Source of the DNA: Prinia subflava
Lineage: Eukaryota; Chordata; Aves; Passeriformes; Cisticolidae
Reading direction: 5' to 3'
Length of the DNA: 64,000 nucleotides
Assembly (NCBI RefSeq): GCF_021018805.1
Contig: NC_086251.1
Location: 38,200,767 to 38,264,766, forward strand
A model generated the notes under the pieces. It saw only the letters and a program-made list of their open reading frames with translations. It did no database searches and had not been told where the DNA came from. A program made the position numbers and the translations under genes. Each line of letters starts with the position of its first letter. Positions within the stretch are counted from its first letter, which is position 1. This document shows, piece by piece, positions 53,801 to 63,530 of the stretch.

Positions 53801-56800
53801 AAAAATCCCCAAGTCCACCACATTACTTCAGAAGTAAGTTCAAATTAAACACGAACTTTTGGTAAACTAAAATTACAGAGAATGTTAACCAGAACTACAA
53901 CCCATCTTATCTTGTAACTGCCTATTCTTCTAAAGTGCATTTCTAGGAAGTGAAAATGATAAATGGAAAATAACTTGAACCAGCGACTAAGAAACAAGGA
54001 AACTAGAAAGCCACTATACTGTTCCTAAATGAAACATATATACTTCAGAAGCATTACTTTTTCCTTTTCTATTTTGAGTCTCTCTTTCTCTTCTTTCTTT
54101 TTCATCCTTTCTTCTTCCACGATTTTCTTTAATTCTTCTCTCTTCTTCTCCTTATCTTCTCTCTCCTTTTTCCTAGCTTCTATAGCATTTGCCTTCTCTT
54201 GTTTTAATTTAGCTTTTTCAAAAGCTATAAAGGAAAAAAAACAAACTTAAGTTATTTTTTCTTTTTAAAATGTTAGTTTTAACTGATAAACAGACTGATC
54301 TTTTTATAATCACTATATGAAAAAGATATTGTTATGAAGACTGAATTGTCCCAACCAGAAATTCAAACACTTGGAATTTCTTTACAGAATCAGAGTTTCA
54401 AGCCTATGTATGTCTAATACATATGTTTTATGAGGTTGTCAACAGGTAATAAAGTTAAATATATCTGGTTTTATGAGTATACAGAAGGTTACCACTTGTT
54501 TATTGGTTTCAATCAATTGACATATAAAGATGAGAACTGATTCCAATGCATAATTACAGCAACATACTTAGTAATGACTGTTTAATAAAAGTATGTCACA
54601 ATCAGGTGTGGCACACCACTGTGAATATCTGTGATAGTAAAAACCTTTAAATAAGTGATATTTAAATATTTAGTTACTATCAAATTACTGAAGTCAATAC
54701 ATTTGAAACTTACATAGTATTTCAGTATGTTTTGTTCAAATTTTATTCGTTACACAGTTTAAGCTGAACTTTAAATGACAATAAATGCTACTGCCTGAAG
54801 AGATGAGGATATTTTGCAATCATGTGTAGAAGAACAACAGGATACCAATTTCCACTCTCTGTGGACAGGCAGTGCCTATCAGACCACACACAGACTAACA
54901 AATAAAAGGGGATCTTAATGTTTTAATTGAATAAACAGGAAAGTTGAAATCAGAAGTGAAAGAAATGAAAAAAGATCCTTACTCTTACCAAATGGATAGT
55001 ACTAACAAGACCTTTATTATATTTTCCTATAACATTCTGAAAATGGGCTAGGTTCCCTCCACAGAAAGCTACTGCACATACCAGCAATGTCTCTACCTGG
55101 CAAACAAATGCAGTGAAGCTGATCCTCAGGGTCTTCAACACACTGGGAAGGTTAATTTTTCAAGGTACTTGGTATTTTGCTACCTTTTCACATTGTGAAA
55201 ATGTGTCTTAACTAGTCCTCTGGAAGCTGCAGTTTCTGTCCACCCAAGAGAGGGAGCAGCTTTGCCTCTGATCAACTGTTACCTCAGTCTATGCTGTCAT
55301 TCCCAGCACACGAACAAAAAGATGCTTGTTGTGCAAGAATGTGGACACACAAATGTAATGGAACACAAAATTCTAGTGTTCCCCTCTCCTATAAAGGCAA
55401 GGCCCAAAGCAGTCAGACAACTTTGCTGTTACTTCAGCAGATGTTGGACTAGGTAATTTCTAAATGTCCTTGCCATGTTAAAAAAAATCTTGTGTTCAAG
55501 GAAATGAAAAGCTGGAACCAGAAGTTCACTAAAACACTTCCACAGATGAAAGCCTTTCCTTAGGAAGGACATGAGTCCTTACAATCCAGAAGAATATCTC
55601 CTTGTCTGACTTTTGTCCTGAAAAAGACATACCAGCTTATCTGGCTAAACCCAAACAAAAGGCATATAGGTCCCCTTACTTCATTTGAAATCAAATTTAA
55701 ATTGATCAGGAAGAGGTCAAAACTAAGCCAAAATAATTCAATTAGTCCAAACTAAAAATATCTGAAGTGATTTGTTCTCTTTTAAGCAAAAAAAGTCAGA
55801 ATATATTTAAGTTCTTTTAAACTTTGAGATTGTTGTACGAGGAAAATGTATAAATGGAAAAACCACTACATTCATGCTTTCATATACCTTCAGCTGTTAA
55901 AATTTATACATGATTTCACCATCCAAACTTCTACAAAAGATTATTTAGCTCTTTATTTATCTCAGAGAGAACTCAACATAGCTGGACCACAAGCTTCCTA
56001 TATTTCCCCAATTTAGTCAACTAACAAGGAAAAAACAAAACCAAATCAGGAAATAAGCACGCTAACTATTGAAAGGAGCACTTGGCAATAGTGGCGTGGC
56101 AGTACACTCTTAATATATTTTCCCTTCGAAAGGTACAACCCCAAAAATACTCTAATTATGGCCTGCTCTTCAACCTGCAAAAACTGGTTCTACTGGTCAT
56201 ATGAGTAAACTTCAACTTACCTATGGCCTGCACATCTTCTTTTTGCTTCTGGAACCTTGCCCTTTCCCTTGATACTTTACTTTTGTTTCCTGGGGTGTTT
56301 TGTTTAGGTGTAATATTGTCCTCCTGATAGAGAATTTCGAGGTGGAGAGGAAAAAAAGAACATAATAACTAGAGTGAAATGACCAGCAAAAGATATTCCC
56401 AATTTTTCAACTGTTCTCTAGAACACAGTGAAGTAGTATAGAGACTGACAGTCTCAGTGTTTAAATACAGGCAAGTGACATACCTGTATCTGAGGGCAAG
56501 CGACATAATTTTATCTGAGAGTTCAAATTAAATCTTTTTAGCAAATTATTTATTAATCCCAGAATGGAAAGGTACTCTGCCATCACAACACTCTGAAAAA
56601 CAAGTTTCTCGATGGCATCCCAGAATAATGACAAAAGTAAGAAGATAACATATCAAGTGTGATCCCTTTTACCAGCTTAACTATAAAGCAATTACTTTAA
56701 GAGCAATTGTGGACTATATCCCAACTGCCCTCAAAATAAAAAAAGCACAATGTCAACCCTGTACTTCAAATGATCTGAAAACTCAGACAAATGGAAGAAC

Positions 56801-59800
56801 TTCACAGACTATGCTGATGTGTCTTCATCTGGGATTAAAAATGTTATTACTTACAAGACCTGCAGATGACCTCTTTGGAGGTCGCCCTCGCCGCCTGCTT
56901 GCAGGACTGAAGATAAATGTGGGTGGTTCATCAGGAAAGAAATAGGAGAAATTCTGTTCTGCTAGATTATATTTTTCAATTGATGATGCCTTAGTAAGAA
57001 AGATGAAAATAGAAATTCATAGTGAAATTCTTACCTTTTTATAAATATAAGGTAATTAATCAATCATTAATTCACAAAAGAAGACAGTAAGAGTAACCAT
57101 ATCCACAACTGCTTAACTGAGGATAAGAAATAACACTCTGAAATAGTGTAAGGGAAAAGTTAATCTATCAGGTGGGTAATGATAGTAATGTATGCAGCAC
57201 ACATTTGAAACTAGAATTTGGCTTCACTTGGTAAGATATTGTTTCTTTATATGCCTTTTAGCAAACACAGATGAACAGCGTCTCGTAGAAAGTTACTGAA
57301 ATGTGTCAAGAATAAATTTTCAAAAAAATCAGAAATTTAACTTATTGAAGAATTACATAATTCTCTATTACACAGGTACTTATTTCTGGAGGAAGATTTT
57401 TCCAAATTCTCAAGGTTTCTTTTCAAGCCTACTTTCTCAACGTGATGACTTGAGGAAATCTGCCCTTACTGGATAACACAGATGAGGATACAAAGGAGAC
57501 ATTCCAAATAGGACATGTTCACATAACTGAAATGCAAGACAATCAGCAAGAGGACAGTAAGACACTCCACAGAAAGCCCAAATAACGACAAGATGACACA
57601 TATACAGAATGTAACTATTCTCCTGAGGTCCAGAAAGTATCACTAATAGATCACTAGTCCTTAATGTGAGCTGAGTCAAAATGACCACTAACAAGCCCAA
57701 GGAATGGGGTGGTTTATCCCTTTCTGCTCTATTTTCTTCTATTTCCATTTCTTCATCAGAGACAGACTCTAGAGTTACAAATCTATTTAGAAATTCATTG
57801 CTTTGTTGTTTTCCACAGCTTTCAGAGGCAAGACTCTCAGTGACTCATCTCTCTGAGCCCTCCTGTGCAGAATGAGCAGTTACACAGCTGTATGAGAAAA
57901 TAACATATAACAAAAAACCCTGCTACTTTCTAAAAACAAGAAGATAGCAAGGATTTCAGGGTCAAGGCTGCAATACACAGTGAAGGAATCCAGGATCTCT
58001 TGTGGTACAGCAGGCAAGGCAGAGGAAATTGCTGCCTTGTGGGAAAAGCTGCTCAAATTCTCAGTCATCTGGTGCCCACTGAGATGTGAACATTAGTCTG
58101 ACTTGTACCAAGTATCACCATATATCTGAGGTACTACAGAAAACATGCATAATCAACATCCAAGGCCTTATCAAAAAACCCATTCCAACCACCTAAACTC
58201 TGGTACTTGTCTCACTGAAGATCTGGAGACTGAATTCATTCTATTATAAAACATTTTCCAGCTAAAAGCATTAGAACAGAATAATACCGGTTTCTTGTAC
58301 CAACACAGAAACAGTTCATTTTTATTTGACTTAAAAATACCAGCTGCATATCTTGAAGAATGAAAACAATTCATGTGCTAGACTAATCAAAAGTATATCA
58401 TGTTTTAACAAATAAGATTTTTCTGGGTAAATGCTCTTTTTTATTTTGTAGATTTTTTTAAACTAGTAGCCAAAGAAGAAATTAAAGAATTATGCTTCAT
58501 GCCCAGAAAAATTATCATCTTGTTTACAAGAAGTTAAAAACCTGGTTGTGAACAAAAAGTTGAAGTATTCACCTTTTCTTTTGGAAAAGCACATAATACT
58601 TAAGAAAAACTAAATTTGGTGTCACTTTTAAAAGGAGCTCTGAGCAGGTAGCAGAGAAGAGCAAAAAATACTTTATAGGGTCAATATTCTATCCAGTAAA
58701 TTATTTCTTCTTGCTTACCTTAGCTTTAATTACTCCATCATGTGGTTCACAGTGTTGTTTCAGAAAAAGTTTAAGTCTATCACGAGAAAAGAGATGTTTC
58801 CTCCGGCTGTATTAGGAAAGAAAGGTAGTATTATCAACTAATATCTTTAATTAGTGTTTAAGTACAGGCAAAATGTGCAAGAATACATGTGACAGACCAC
58901 ATGATTGATCTTATTATTTTCTTAATTATAAATAACACCCTTACTATTGTAATTAACAACCATTCTTTGAAACCCCAACTGAATTAAAATTTTCCTTATG
59001 AATAAAACAAAACTCAAGCAGTACATAAAGAGTTGGTTTGTGCATCTGCAATTTTTATTTTGAAGATTCTATTATGTCCTCTTCTATAAACACCGTTTTG
59101 ATCCTCCAAATGGTATATCCTCCAAATGGCATATCCTCCAAATACTTAGAATTCCTAAATAAACCCCAAGTCTGATTGTTTCAGAAAGAAAGGAGGACAA
59201 ACAAGCAAACAGGGACAGCAGGATAGCAGCATTCACATCTCTCAAGCAGGGAGGCAAGCCAACAAGTGACAAGGTGAATTCACACTTCTCAGTCAAGCCT
59301 TGCCACTTCTTTCTACAGGACAGCGTGCACACTACTGGCTCCTGGCATTCCAGGGAACCCACATTACTTCATGGGAAGGGAAAAACTTCACTACACAGGA
59401 GCAATTAATCAATTAAGCAATTAAAAAAAACAAATCCTGATTTGTGCTCAAACTAAATCACTTGTAATCACACAAATTGAAATTTGTTTCCAGCATCCAG
59501 TTTATATAAAGTTTTGATGCACAATCTACTCTAAACATATATTTTAACTGAGTTTGAGACAAATTTGTTATTTAAGAAGCAAAATCTCTACACCTTTCTA
59601 TTTTAAATCAATCTGATTACCAATGTCTGCTCCAACATTTCAAACCAGCAATGCTACCAGAGTGCTCACAATGCCAATAGTTCATTATTATTATTACTAG
59701 AGTTCTCAAATGTTTTTCCACCTACTCCATCAATCACAACAGTACCCAAGGTATCCAAAGTCACAGTGTTGCAAAATATGGAATATATAAAAATTTTCTT

Positions 59801-60839
59801 AAGAAAGGATGTTCTTTGGTGTTTGATCTTCATATACTTTCAAGCCTTATCAACACAAAGGTAAATATAATGTATGAAACAGAGAGCTTGTTAGCTTCCA
59901 TAAGTGTAGCTTATAAGTCCAGGTGTTAGAAAATAAATTATTTGTTGGTAGAATTGCATTGTTAAGGTTCAGGGCTGGACAGGCTTCAGTGGTCTCAGGC
60001 CTGGGGGGAGGTTACCAAAGCTTGGGAAAAAGAATGCTCACTGACAGTGGACACAAAGAATGCAGAATTTAGGGGTCACAAAGACACCTAGCAGAATTCC
60101 CAAGGTAGGAAATCCAACCAAGCAACGGTACTGAATCAGCTCCAACTGGGTAAAAGGCAATTCTGTAGGTGGAAATCTGCAGCCACTGACTCAGGACCAC
60201 TGACACAAGAAACGTGCTGACTCAAAGGACTGAGCATCCAGACTAATTACCATAAGATGCATTAATTAATCAATTAATTGGAATCATTAACCAGTAGAAA
60301 ATAGAATACAATTAGTAAGAGAACTATGCAACTTGTAGCCAATGAACACTAATTCTTTTGGCCCACTAAAATGTGCTTGATTTACAGAATACCACTGATC
60401 ACCTAGGTTTGTGCATCAATGAAATAAATAATTGGTGTCTCTCTCAAGTGTGTAATTATTGGTCTGCTGCACACTGGGTAACTAATCCGATTTCTGCAGA
60501 CAACAGCAGGTCTGATCTGTGCACCAATGAAAGCAGAGACTTGCAAGGGGTTGGCACCTGTGTTAATGCTAACAAAGCTTGGAATCCTTATACAGAAGGC
60601 CTATATTACAGTATTTTGTTCCATTGCTTTTAATTAACAGCTCTGACATTGTTTTTAAATGCCATTTTATATCAACAACATCTTACACAACTCACAGTTC
60701 CAAAGCACAATTTTAACTTCCACATATTAATTTTTACCTTAGTTGAGATGCTTTAACAATAACAGGTTCATATAAGTGTTTTTTAATAGGTTGGACTTTG
60801 TATTTGAACAAAGAAGGATCAATTATGGCTTTCTTCTCC
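23684..60839 (-). CDS. BAZ1A: BAZ1A / ACF1 chromatin remodelling subunit, 23 exons, 5' end outside window
   Basis: BAZ1A (ACF1) is the large non-catalytic partner of the ISWI ATPase SNF2H/SMARCA5 in the ACF and CHRAC complexes, which slide and evenly space nucleosomes in the nucleus. The exons join in frame to 1,381 complete codons plus stop. In order they give an AT-hook-like RRRGRPPKR, a highly charged K/E/R-rich helix, the DDT domain, WHIM-type motifs, a complete C4HC3 PHD finger, an acidic tract, a basic region and a C-terminal bromodomain. It is called BAZ1A, not BAZ1B or BAZ2, because residue matches to human BAZ1A are near-continuous and CFL2 adjoins it as in mammals. About 180 N-terminal residues (WAC domain, start codon) lie beyond the right edge. 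All introns are GT-AG except one GC-AG. No frameshift or premature stop was found. Confidence 0.97.
24408..24495 (-). CDS. BAZ1A: BAZ1A exon: bromodomain middle
   Basis: Encodes VPDYYDIIKKPIALNIIREK and NKCEYKLAS. These are the ZA loop with its Pro and Tyr residues and helix B. The exon runs between TTTTAG and a TGTAAGT donor. Confidence 0.96.
26540..26682 (-). CDS. BAZ1A: BAZ1A exon: bromodomain start
   Basis: Encodes a basic linker (NRRSSGRQGG) and helix Z of the bromodomain (HELSAFEQLIVELVRHDD), then SWPFMKLVSKIQ with the WPF shelf found in this domain class. Confidence 0.96.
27718..28187 (-). CDS. BAZ1A: BAZ1A exon: basic Ser/Arg-rich region
   Basis: Encodes a low-complexity linker rich in Ser, Arg and Lys between the PHD finger and bromodomain. 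It holds the conserved block SLQADVFVELLGPRRRRRGR and two short RRGRK motifs resembling degenerate AT-hooks or nuclear signals. It diverges more from human BAZ1A than the domain exons, as expected for a linker. Confidence 0.95.
29443..29669 (-). CDS. BAZ1A: BAZ1A exon: end of PHD finger and acidic tract
   Basis: Starts VIPEGDWFCPECRPKQRSRR, supplying the last two zinc-binding cysteines of the PHD finger. It then encodes a long Glu/Asp stretch ending ESQEEEEI. Only 110 bases of intron separate it from the preceding exon. Confidence 0.96.
29780..30027 (-). CDS. BAZ1A: BAZ1A exon: PHD finger
   Basis: Encodes RSYKTVLDRWRESLLSSTSL, then six of the eight zinc ligands of the PHD finger in the pattern Cx2Cx11Cx2Cx4Hx2C (CKVC, LCDGC, YHTYC). 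With the next exon the C4HC3 set is complete. A PHD finger of this type usually contacts histone tails or nucleosomal DNA. Confidence 0.96.
31088..31125. repeat. perfect 17-bp hairpin with 4-base loop
   Basis: TAGCTGGACTATAACTT, loop CTAA, then the exact reverse complement AAGTTATAGTCCAGCTA. The stem is too short for a typical microRNA precursor. Function unknown. Confidence 0.9.
35165..35260 (+). mobile_element. possible ancient tRNA-derived SINE (MIR/CORE-like) fragment
   Basis: Has a box-A-like stretch (TTAATGGTTAGGGCAGTAAG) and, about 30 bases on, a box-B-like CACCTGGGATCCTTCCTGCTC. The spacing and wording resemble the head of the MIR-type SINEs shared by amniotes. The right part decays into unique sequence. 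The match is from memory and divergent. Confidence 0.4.
37250..37398 (-). CDS. BAZ1A: BAZ1A exon: region before PHD finger
   Basis: Encodes a Ser/Thr-rich segment, then VVHYLASALLQIEQGIERRF and LKAPL, closely matching human BAZ1A. It ends one base into the Asp codon completed by the PHD exon. Confidence 0.95.
39911..40065 (-). CDS. BAZ1A: BAZ1A exon: VTDRQAWRAALE segment
   Basis: Encodes VTDRQAWRAALEHGRYEFL, then NDENKENGIIKTVNE and an acidic run ending LIVKDR. It lies downstream of the WHIM motifs in the conserved middle of the protein. Confidence 0.95.
40248..40411 (-). CDS. BAZ1A: BAZ1A exon: AEKQLELRLRDFLLDIEDRI segment
   Basis: Encodes a variable basic linker (VRPPIGRGRMQNVHDG), then the strongly conserved helix EKQLELRLRDFLLDIEDRIY and QGTLGAIK. 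Only 182 bases of intron follow. Confidence 0.95.
42987..43595 (-). CDS. BAZ1A: BAZ1A exon: WHIM2/3-type motifs (largest exon here)
   Basis: Encodes a Glu/Lys-rich helix, then PLGRDRLYRRYWIFPSVPGL and FVEEDYSGLTEDM, a variable Ser-rich stretch, and NRWCFYSSREQLDQLLEALN with SRGHRESALKETL. In BAZ proteins these WHIM-type motifs take part in contacts with the ISWI ATPase and linker DNA. Confidence 0.96.
45193..45317 (-). CDS. BAZ1A: BAZ1A exon: acidic EEEREDLD segment
   Basis: Encodes EEEREDLDTSTESKEMERK followed by an acidic run and a basic KKRRRG end. A charged linker conserved in pattern, not in exact sequence. Confidence 0.94.
45966..46079 (-). CDS. BAZ1A: BAZ1A exon: charged coiled segment
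   Basis: Encodes IRKRREERLKEQELKMKEKQ and EKLKEEEQR, a Lys/Glu-rich helix, then AVEISVG. Confidence 0.94.
46352..46517 (-). CDS. BAZ1A: BAZ1A exon: end of WHIM1-type motif
   Basis: Encodes EKMKILHALCGKLLTLVSTR, then DFIEDSVDVLRQAKQEFREL and a charged helix with an Ala run. The acceptor reads TTAG|GAG, a possible NAGNAG tandem site that could drop one Gly. Confidence 0.95.
47040..47087 (+). mobile_element. short CR1 3' tail remnant
   Basis: CAGAGATCCCTTCCAAACTC followed by AATTATTCTATGATG matches the extreme 3' end of CR1 elements. It lies in the BAZ1A intron just downstream of the WHIM1-type exon, antisense to the gene. Confidence 0.7.
47176..47400 (-). CDS. BAZ1A: BAZ1A exon: WHIM1-type motif
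   Basis: Encodes LDLDSCTLSEILRLHILASG, YRYQKRGGFDTTDDACMELR, and LSSTSVYDLLPG. This block is nearly identical to human BAZ1A and belongs to the helical region after the DDT domain. Confidence 0.96.
47532..47627 (-). CDS. BAZ1A: BAZ1A exon: DLTEALDED segment
   Basis: Encodes DLTEALDEDSDPTKSALSAV and an Ala-rich helix to AAAWPQLHQG, following the DDT domain. The length is a multiple of three with matching phase at both ends, so skipping it would keep frame. Confidence 0.95.
49996..50142 (-). CDS. BAZ1A: BAZ1A exon: second half of DDT domain
   Basis: Encodes VLEEALVGNDTEGPLCELLF and FFLTAIFQAMAEEEEEVAK, closing the three-helix DDT domain. The length is a multiple of three. Confidence 0.96.
50143..50589 (-). 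other. BAZ1A: GC-AG intron inside the BAZ1A DDT domain
   Basis: The upstream exon must end ACTTTAG to keep frame and sequence (VTL then E), and the next bases are GCAAGT, not GT. The acceptor is a normal TTCACAG. GC donors with an otherwise perfect AG|GCAAGT consensus are the known minor class of U2-type introns, so this is a real splice site, not a broken one. Confidence 0.85.
50590..50728 (-). CDS. BAZ1A: BAZ1A exon: first half of DDT domain
   Basis: Encodes ELPIPMPVKTRLPPEIFGDA and LMVLEFLHAFGELFDLQDEF. The DDT domain is a DNA-binding or protein-contact module typical of ISWI partner proteins. Confidence 0.96.
51377..51450. repeat. 44-bp imperfect tandem duplication
   Basis: TTCAAGATTTGTCTTCACTT recurs 44 bases later as TTCAAGATTAGTCTTCACTT. 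A partial third ATTCTTCAAGG copy sits between them. It lies in a BAZ1A intron, just left of a CR1. Confidence 0.8.
51645..52300 (-). mobile_element. CR1 LINE fragment with decayed ORF2 end
   Basis: A CR1 in the same orientation as BAZ1A. Its 3' end starts CACAGAATCACAAAATAAC (reverse view). Inside it the minus strand reads as the C-terminal part of CR1 ORF2, with a LVQPHLEYCVSSWALQY stretch and then SYEKWLRSLGLFSLEE in another frame. A frameshift near 52,140-52,150 and the missing 5' part make it dead. The right limit is uncertain. Confidence 0.9.
53187..53282 (-). CDS. BAZ1A: BAZ1A exon: end of charged helix
   Basis: Encodes EREKLREEKRKYVEYLKQWS and KPREDMECDDLK, linking the charged helix to the DDT domain. 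Phase 0 at both ends, 32 codons. Confidence 0.96.
54058..54224 (-). CDS. BAZ1A: BAZ1A exon: Lys/Glu/Arg-rich single-helix region
   Basis: Encodes FEKAKLKQEKANAIEARKKE, then REDKEKKREELKKIVEEERM and KKKEEKERLKIEKEK. Nearly every residue is charged, giving the i,i+4 E/K pattern of a stable single alpha helix or coiled coil. The coding DNA is an almost pure purine strand. Confidence 0.95.
55435..55480 (+). mobile_element. possible CR1 3' tail remnant
   Basis: AGATGTTGGACTAGGTAATT followed by TCTAAATGTCCTTGCC resembles the GGACTAGATGATCTCTA..GTCC part of a CR1 3' end. It has no recognisable octamer tail and could be chance. Confidence 0.35.
56221..56323 (-). CDS. BAZ1A: BAZ1A exon: linker before charged helix
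   Basis: Encodes EDNITPKQNTPGNKSKVSRE and RARFQKQKEDVQAI, a polar, basic linker that has diverged from human but keeps the junctions. Confidence 0.92.
56855..56989 (-). CDS. BAZ1A: BAZ1A exon: AT-hook-like motif
   Basis: Encodes ASSIEKYNLAEQNFSYFFPD, EPPTFIFSPAS and RRRGRPPKR. The last resembles an AT-hook core (RGRP flanked by basic residues), which would contact the minor groove of AT-rich DNA. 45 codons, phase 0 at both ends. Confidence 0.96.
58719..58806 (-). CDS. BAZ1A: BAZ1A exon: RRKHLFSRDRLKLFLKQHCE segment
   Basis: Encodes RRKHLFSRDRLKLFLKQHCE and PHDGVIKAK, in the conserved region between the WAC domain and the AT-hook-like motif. Confidence 0.96.
59099..59138. repeat. short tandem repeat, unit about 16 bp
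   Basis: Three consecutive near-copies of ATCCTCCAAATGGYAT, the last incomplete, in a BAZ1A intron. Confidence 0.85.
60738..60839 (-). CDS. BAZ1A: BAZ1A exon: most upstream exon in the window
   Basis: Encodes EKKAIIDPSLFKYKVQPIKK and HLYEPVIVKASQL, corresponding to about residue 180 onward of human BAZ1A. The first base completes a codon begun in an exon outside the window. Confidence 0.94.
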
Positions 60840-63530
60840 CTAGGGGAAAAAAAAAAGTTTACATTCACATATCATCAGCCTCATATTCTACACATTTAAT
60901 ATATTTATATGCCTACACAATGGACCTCTTGAAAACACCCAGCTTGTTACTTCCACCAATACCAAAGAGGGCCTATTCATTTGTGCCTACTTTTCTGCTA
61001 CTATATTTAAATCTGCATTAAATCAAGTTCCTGCAAGGAACAGGAAGAATAATGAGGGATGTTTTCTTAGCAAGGAAATGGGAGACAAGGGACGGAAGAA
61101 AGAGAGAGAGACAACCAAGGATACATCCCAAAAGTTCAGAAAATTGTCTCCTTAATACTCTCAGTACTATGATGGCAACAGGAAGACAGGAAAGAGGAGA
61201 AAAAGATGATGAGGAAGGAGTCCAAAAGACAAATAAAATCAATAAAACCAGTAGCCCTTGATCTACCAATTACATTGAAAAACAAATAAAACCCACCTAA
61301 AATATTTTTCCAAAATGACACTTTACCAACAACATAAAATAACAGAAAGTAAAAGAAATCATAAGAAAACATATCTGCATTTCAAAATAAATGCTTATCA
61401 CATTACATGCTTTATTAGCCAAACTACACTTCCCTTTTACAGGTATTGCTACAGAGAACTAGATTTTTTCCCTCCTCATGGAAAATATTTCTTCTGTTTT
61501 AACATAACATCAACTGTTTTATTACACCTCTTCCTAGGTGGATAACACCGAGGTCTGGTGTGCTACCAAAATTAACTCCTTCACAAGAAAGAGAAGGGTT
61601 TTGCCATAGACAATACACTTCAGGAATAGTGTATTTATGGACAGACTTCATGAACAGAGCTAAACTAATAAGCCTTTATTTAAATCATGTTGCATTTTGG
61701 CATTAAACAATAGAACTAACTTCTCTTGAGGTGATAATTTGTAATCAAGAGTTGTACTGCTTTATCAGGAAGAATTCAGTCATCATCCTGTTTCATCAAG
61801 AAGGAAAGTTGAAGCAGCTATGTAGATGAACTAGGAGATTTAAAACTATGCATTTCATCATTGTCAGCCCTTCCAGCATTTACAAAATGCTTTCATCAGG
61901 TGGAGTTTGTGACAAAATAAAACAGTACATCACTTGCTGTTCTTTAGCCTTGTGAAAAACATGCACAAGATGTTGAGAACTGTACTTTGCAATGCTGCTG
62001 AAAATAAAATTTGCTACAATTCTTGTTTTTCCCCACTAATTCTGTGAAAGAGAAATACAAGCAATGTTAACATTCCAATGTCTAACAAATACATTAATTA
62101 ATACAGATTAAATGAAACAGTACTTATTCACCATTAGTGTCATTTCACATGAGAAGAATTTGCGAAGTTCTCAAGAAAAAATAGTTTATAATGACTAAAT
62201 TATCAGCATAGTTAGTAATAAATGGACTGACAAAAAAAAGACAGACTTGGAAACAGCAGCACATCTGCTAGACCTATAGATAGGTGCTGTGATATGCATG
62301 CAGGGTCTTGCATGATACTGCATGCACAACACAATTCAAATCCAAATTTGAGTCACTTGGACCAACCATTGTTTAAGAAATTTAACAGCAAAAAACCCAC
62401 CCAGCTATTTCTATTAGCAAAACAGAGATCAACTGTAATCCAGTATACCCACTGGCAAGATTTTAACATCTCTACATTTAAAAGAGCTTTCATATTCTGG
62501 TCATACCATGATTTAGTCTTCCATGACCATCTTCAGTGTCAAGACAGGAAAGCTAAAGCAATGAAGGCTGTCCCTAGGAATTTCTGGGTAGTATGAAAGA
62601 CAAACTTGCACCTCATCACACACCACTGTGTTTCCAGTCTTTAGTCTAGCAAGCTGAAGAATGACCCAAAGAGATGATGTTCAGATACAAAATAAAAGGC
62701 ATCAGAGTACCAACATTAAACCAAAAGTACATCAGCTTATTTATACATTTTGAATAGATTCTAAGCTTAAATGCTGTCTGCAATCAAATTCAGGGCCCAA
62801 AGAATAATCAAAATTTCAACTCTTTATCGTTAATCTTTACTTCTTAGTTTAAGTAAATCTTTCTCAACTTCACTGGATCATATGTAATGGTGCAAACAAT
62901 TTCAAAACACACTACATTCTCTCTGCTTAGTTTCTGCGTTTCCAGTTATTATCCCAAGAAGTAAATATATTCCTGATGTCCTCCTCCAAACTGATAGCAA
63001 AAATTTTGCCTAGTGCAAAAGAGGAAGAAAAAGGTCATTCAATACACATAGAAAGCTTTAAAAATTCTATATATTATCTAGCAGCTTTGGCATTAAACTA
63101 TTATTATTTTGGTAATATTTGATTTTGCAAAGCATTATATATATAACTCATTAGAGTTAGCAAGGGTTAGACTCATTTCAGAGCAGAGATCCCTTACAAA
63201 ATCTTCACAGCACAGCTCTGACACACAAACAAATCCAGAGGAAAAAAACAGAGTATTTTGTAATTTAGTAGGTAAAAACCACAACAGAATCACACATATT
63301 ACACTAGTTTCTACTGCACTCAAGTGAATGTGGCTAGTACTTGTGTCAGAATCTTGCATTTTTAATAAGTTTGTACTGAACCACTGACAGGTAATAATTT
63401 CATCAAGCCTTCAATTACTTTGGCATGGTGACCACATGACCTGAACATAAATTTCTTCTTACACTACTTCTATGCTATTCTGACAGCACAGTACTAAGGG
63501 AGCAGGACCAAGTAACTTCTGAGACCTTAG
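60840..63530 (-). other. BAZ1A: BAZ1A intron, runs past window edge
   Basis: AT-rich intron DNA. I searched for the preceding exons (WAC domain, the Ser/Asp-rich SDSDD block) and found none, so they lie further right. Nothing else recognised before the CR1 at its right end. Confidence 0.75.
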
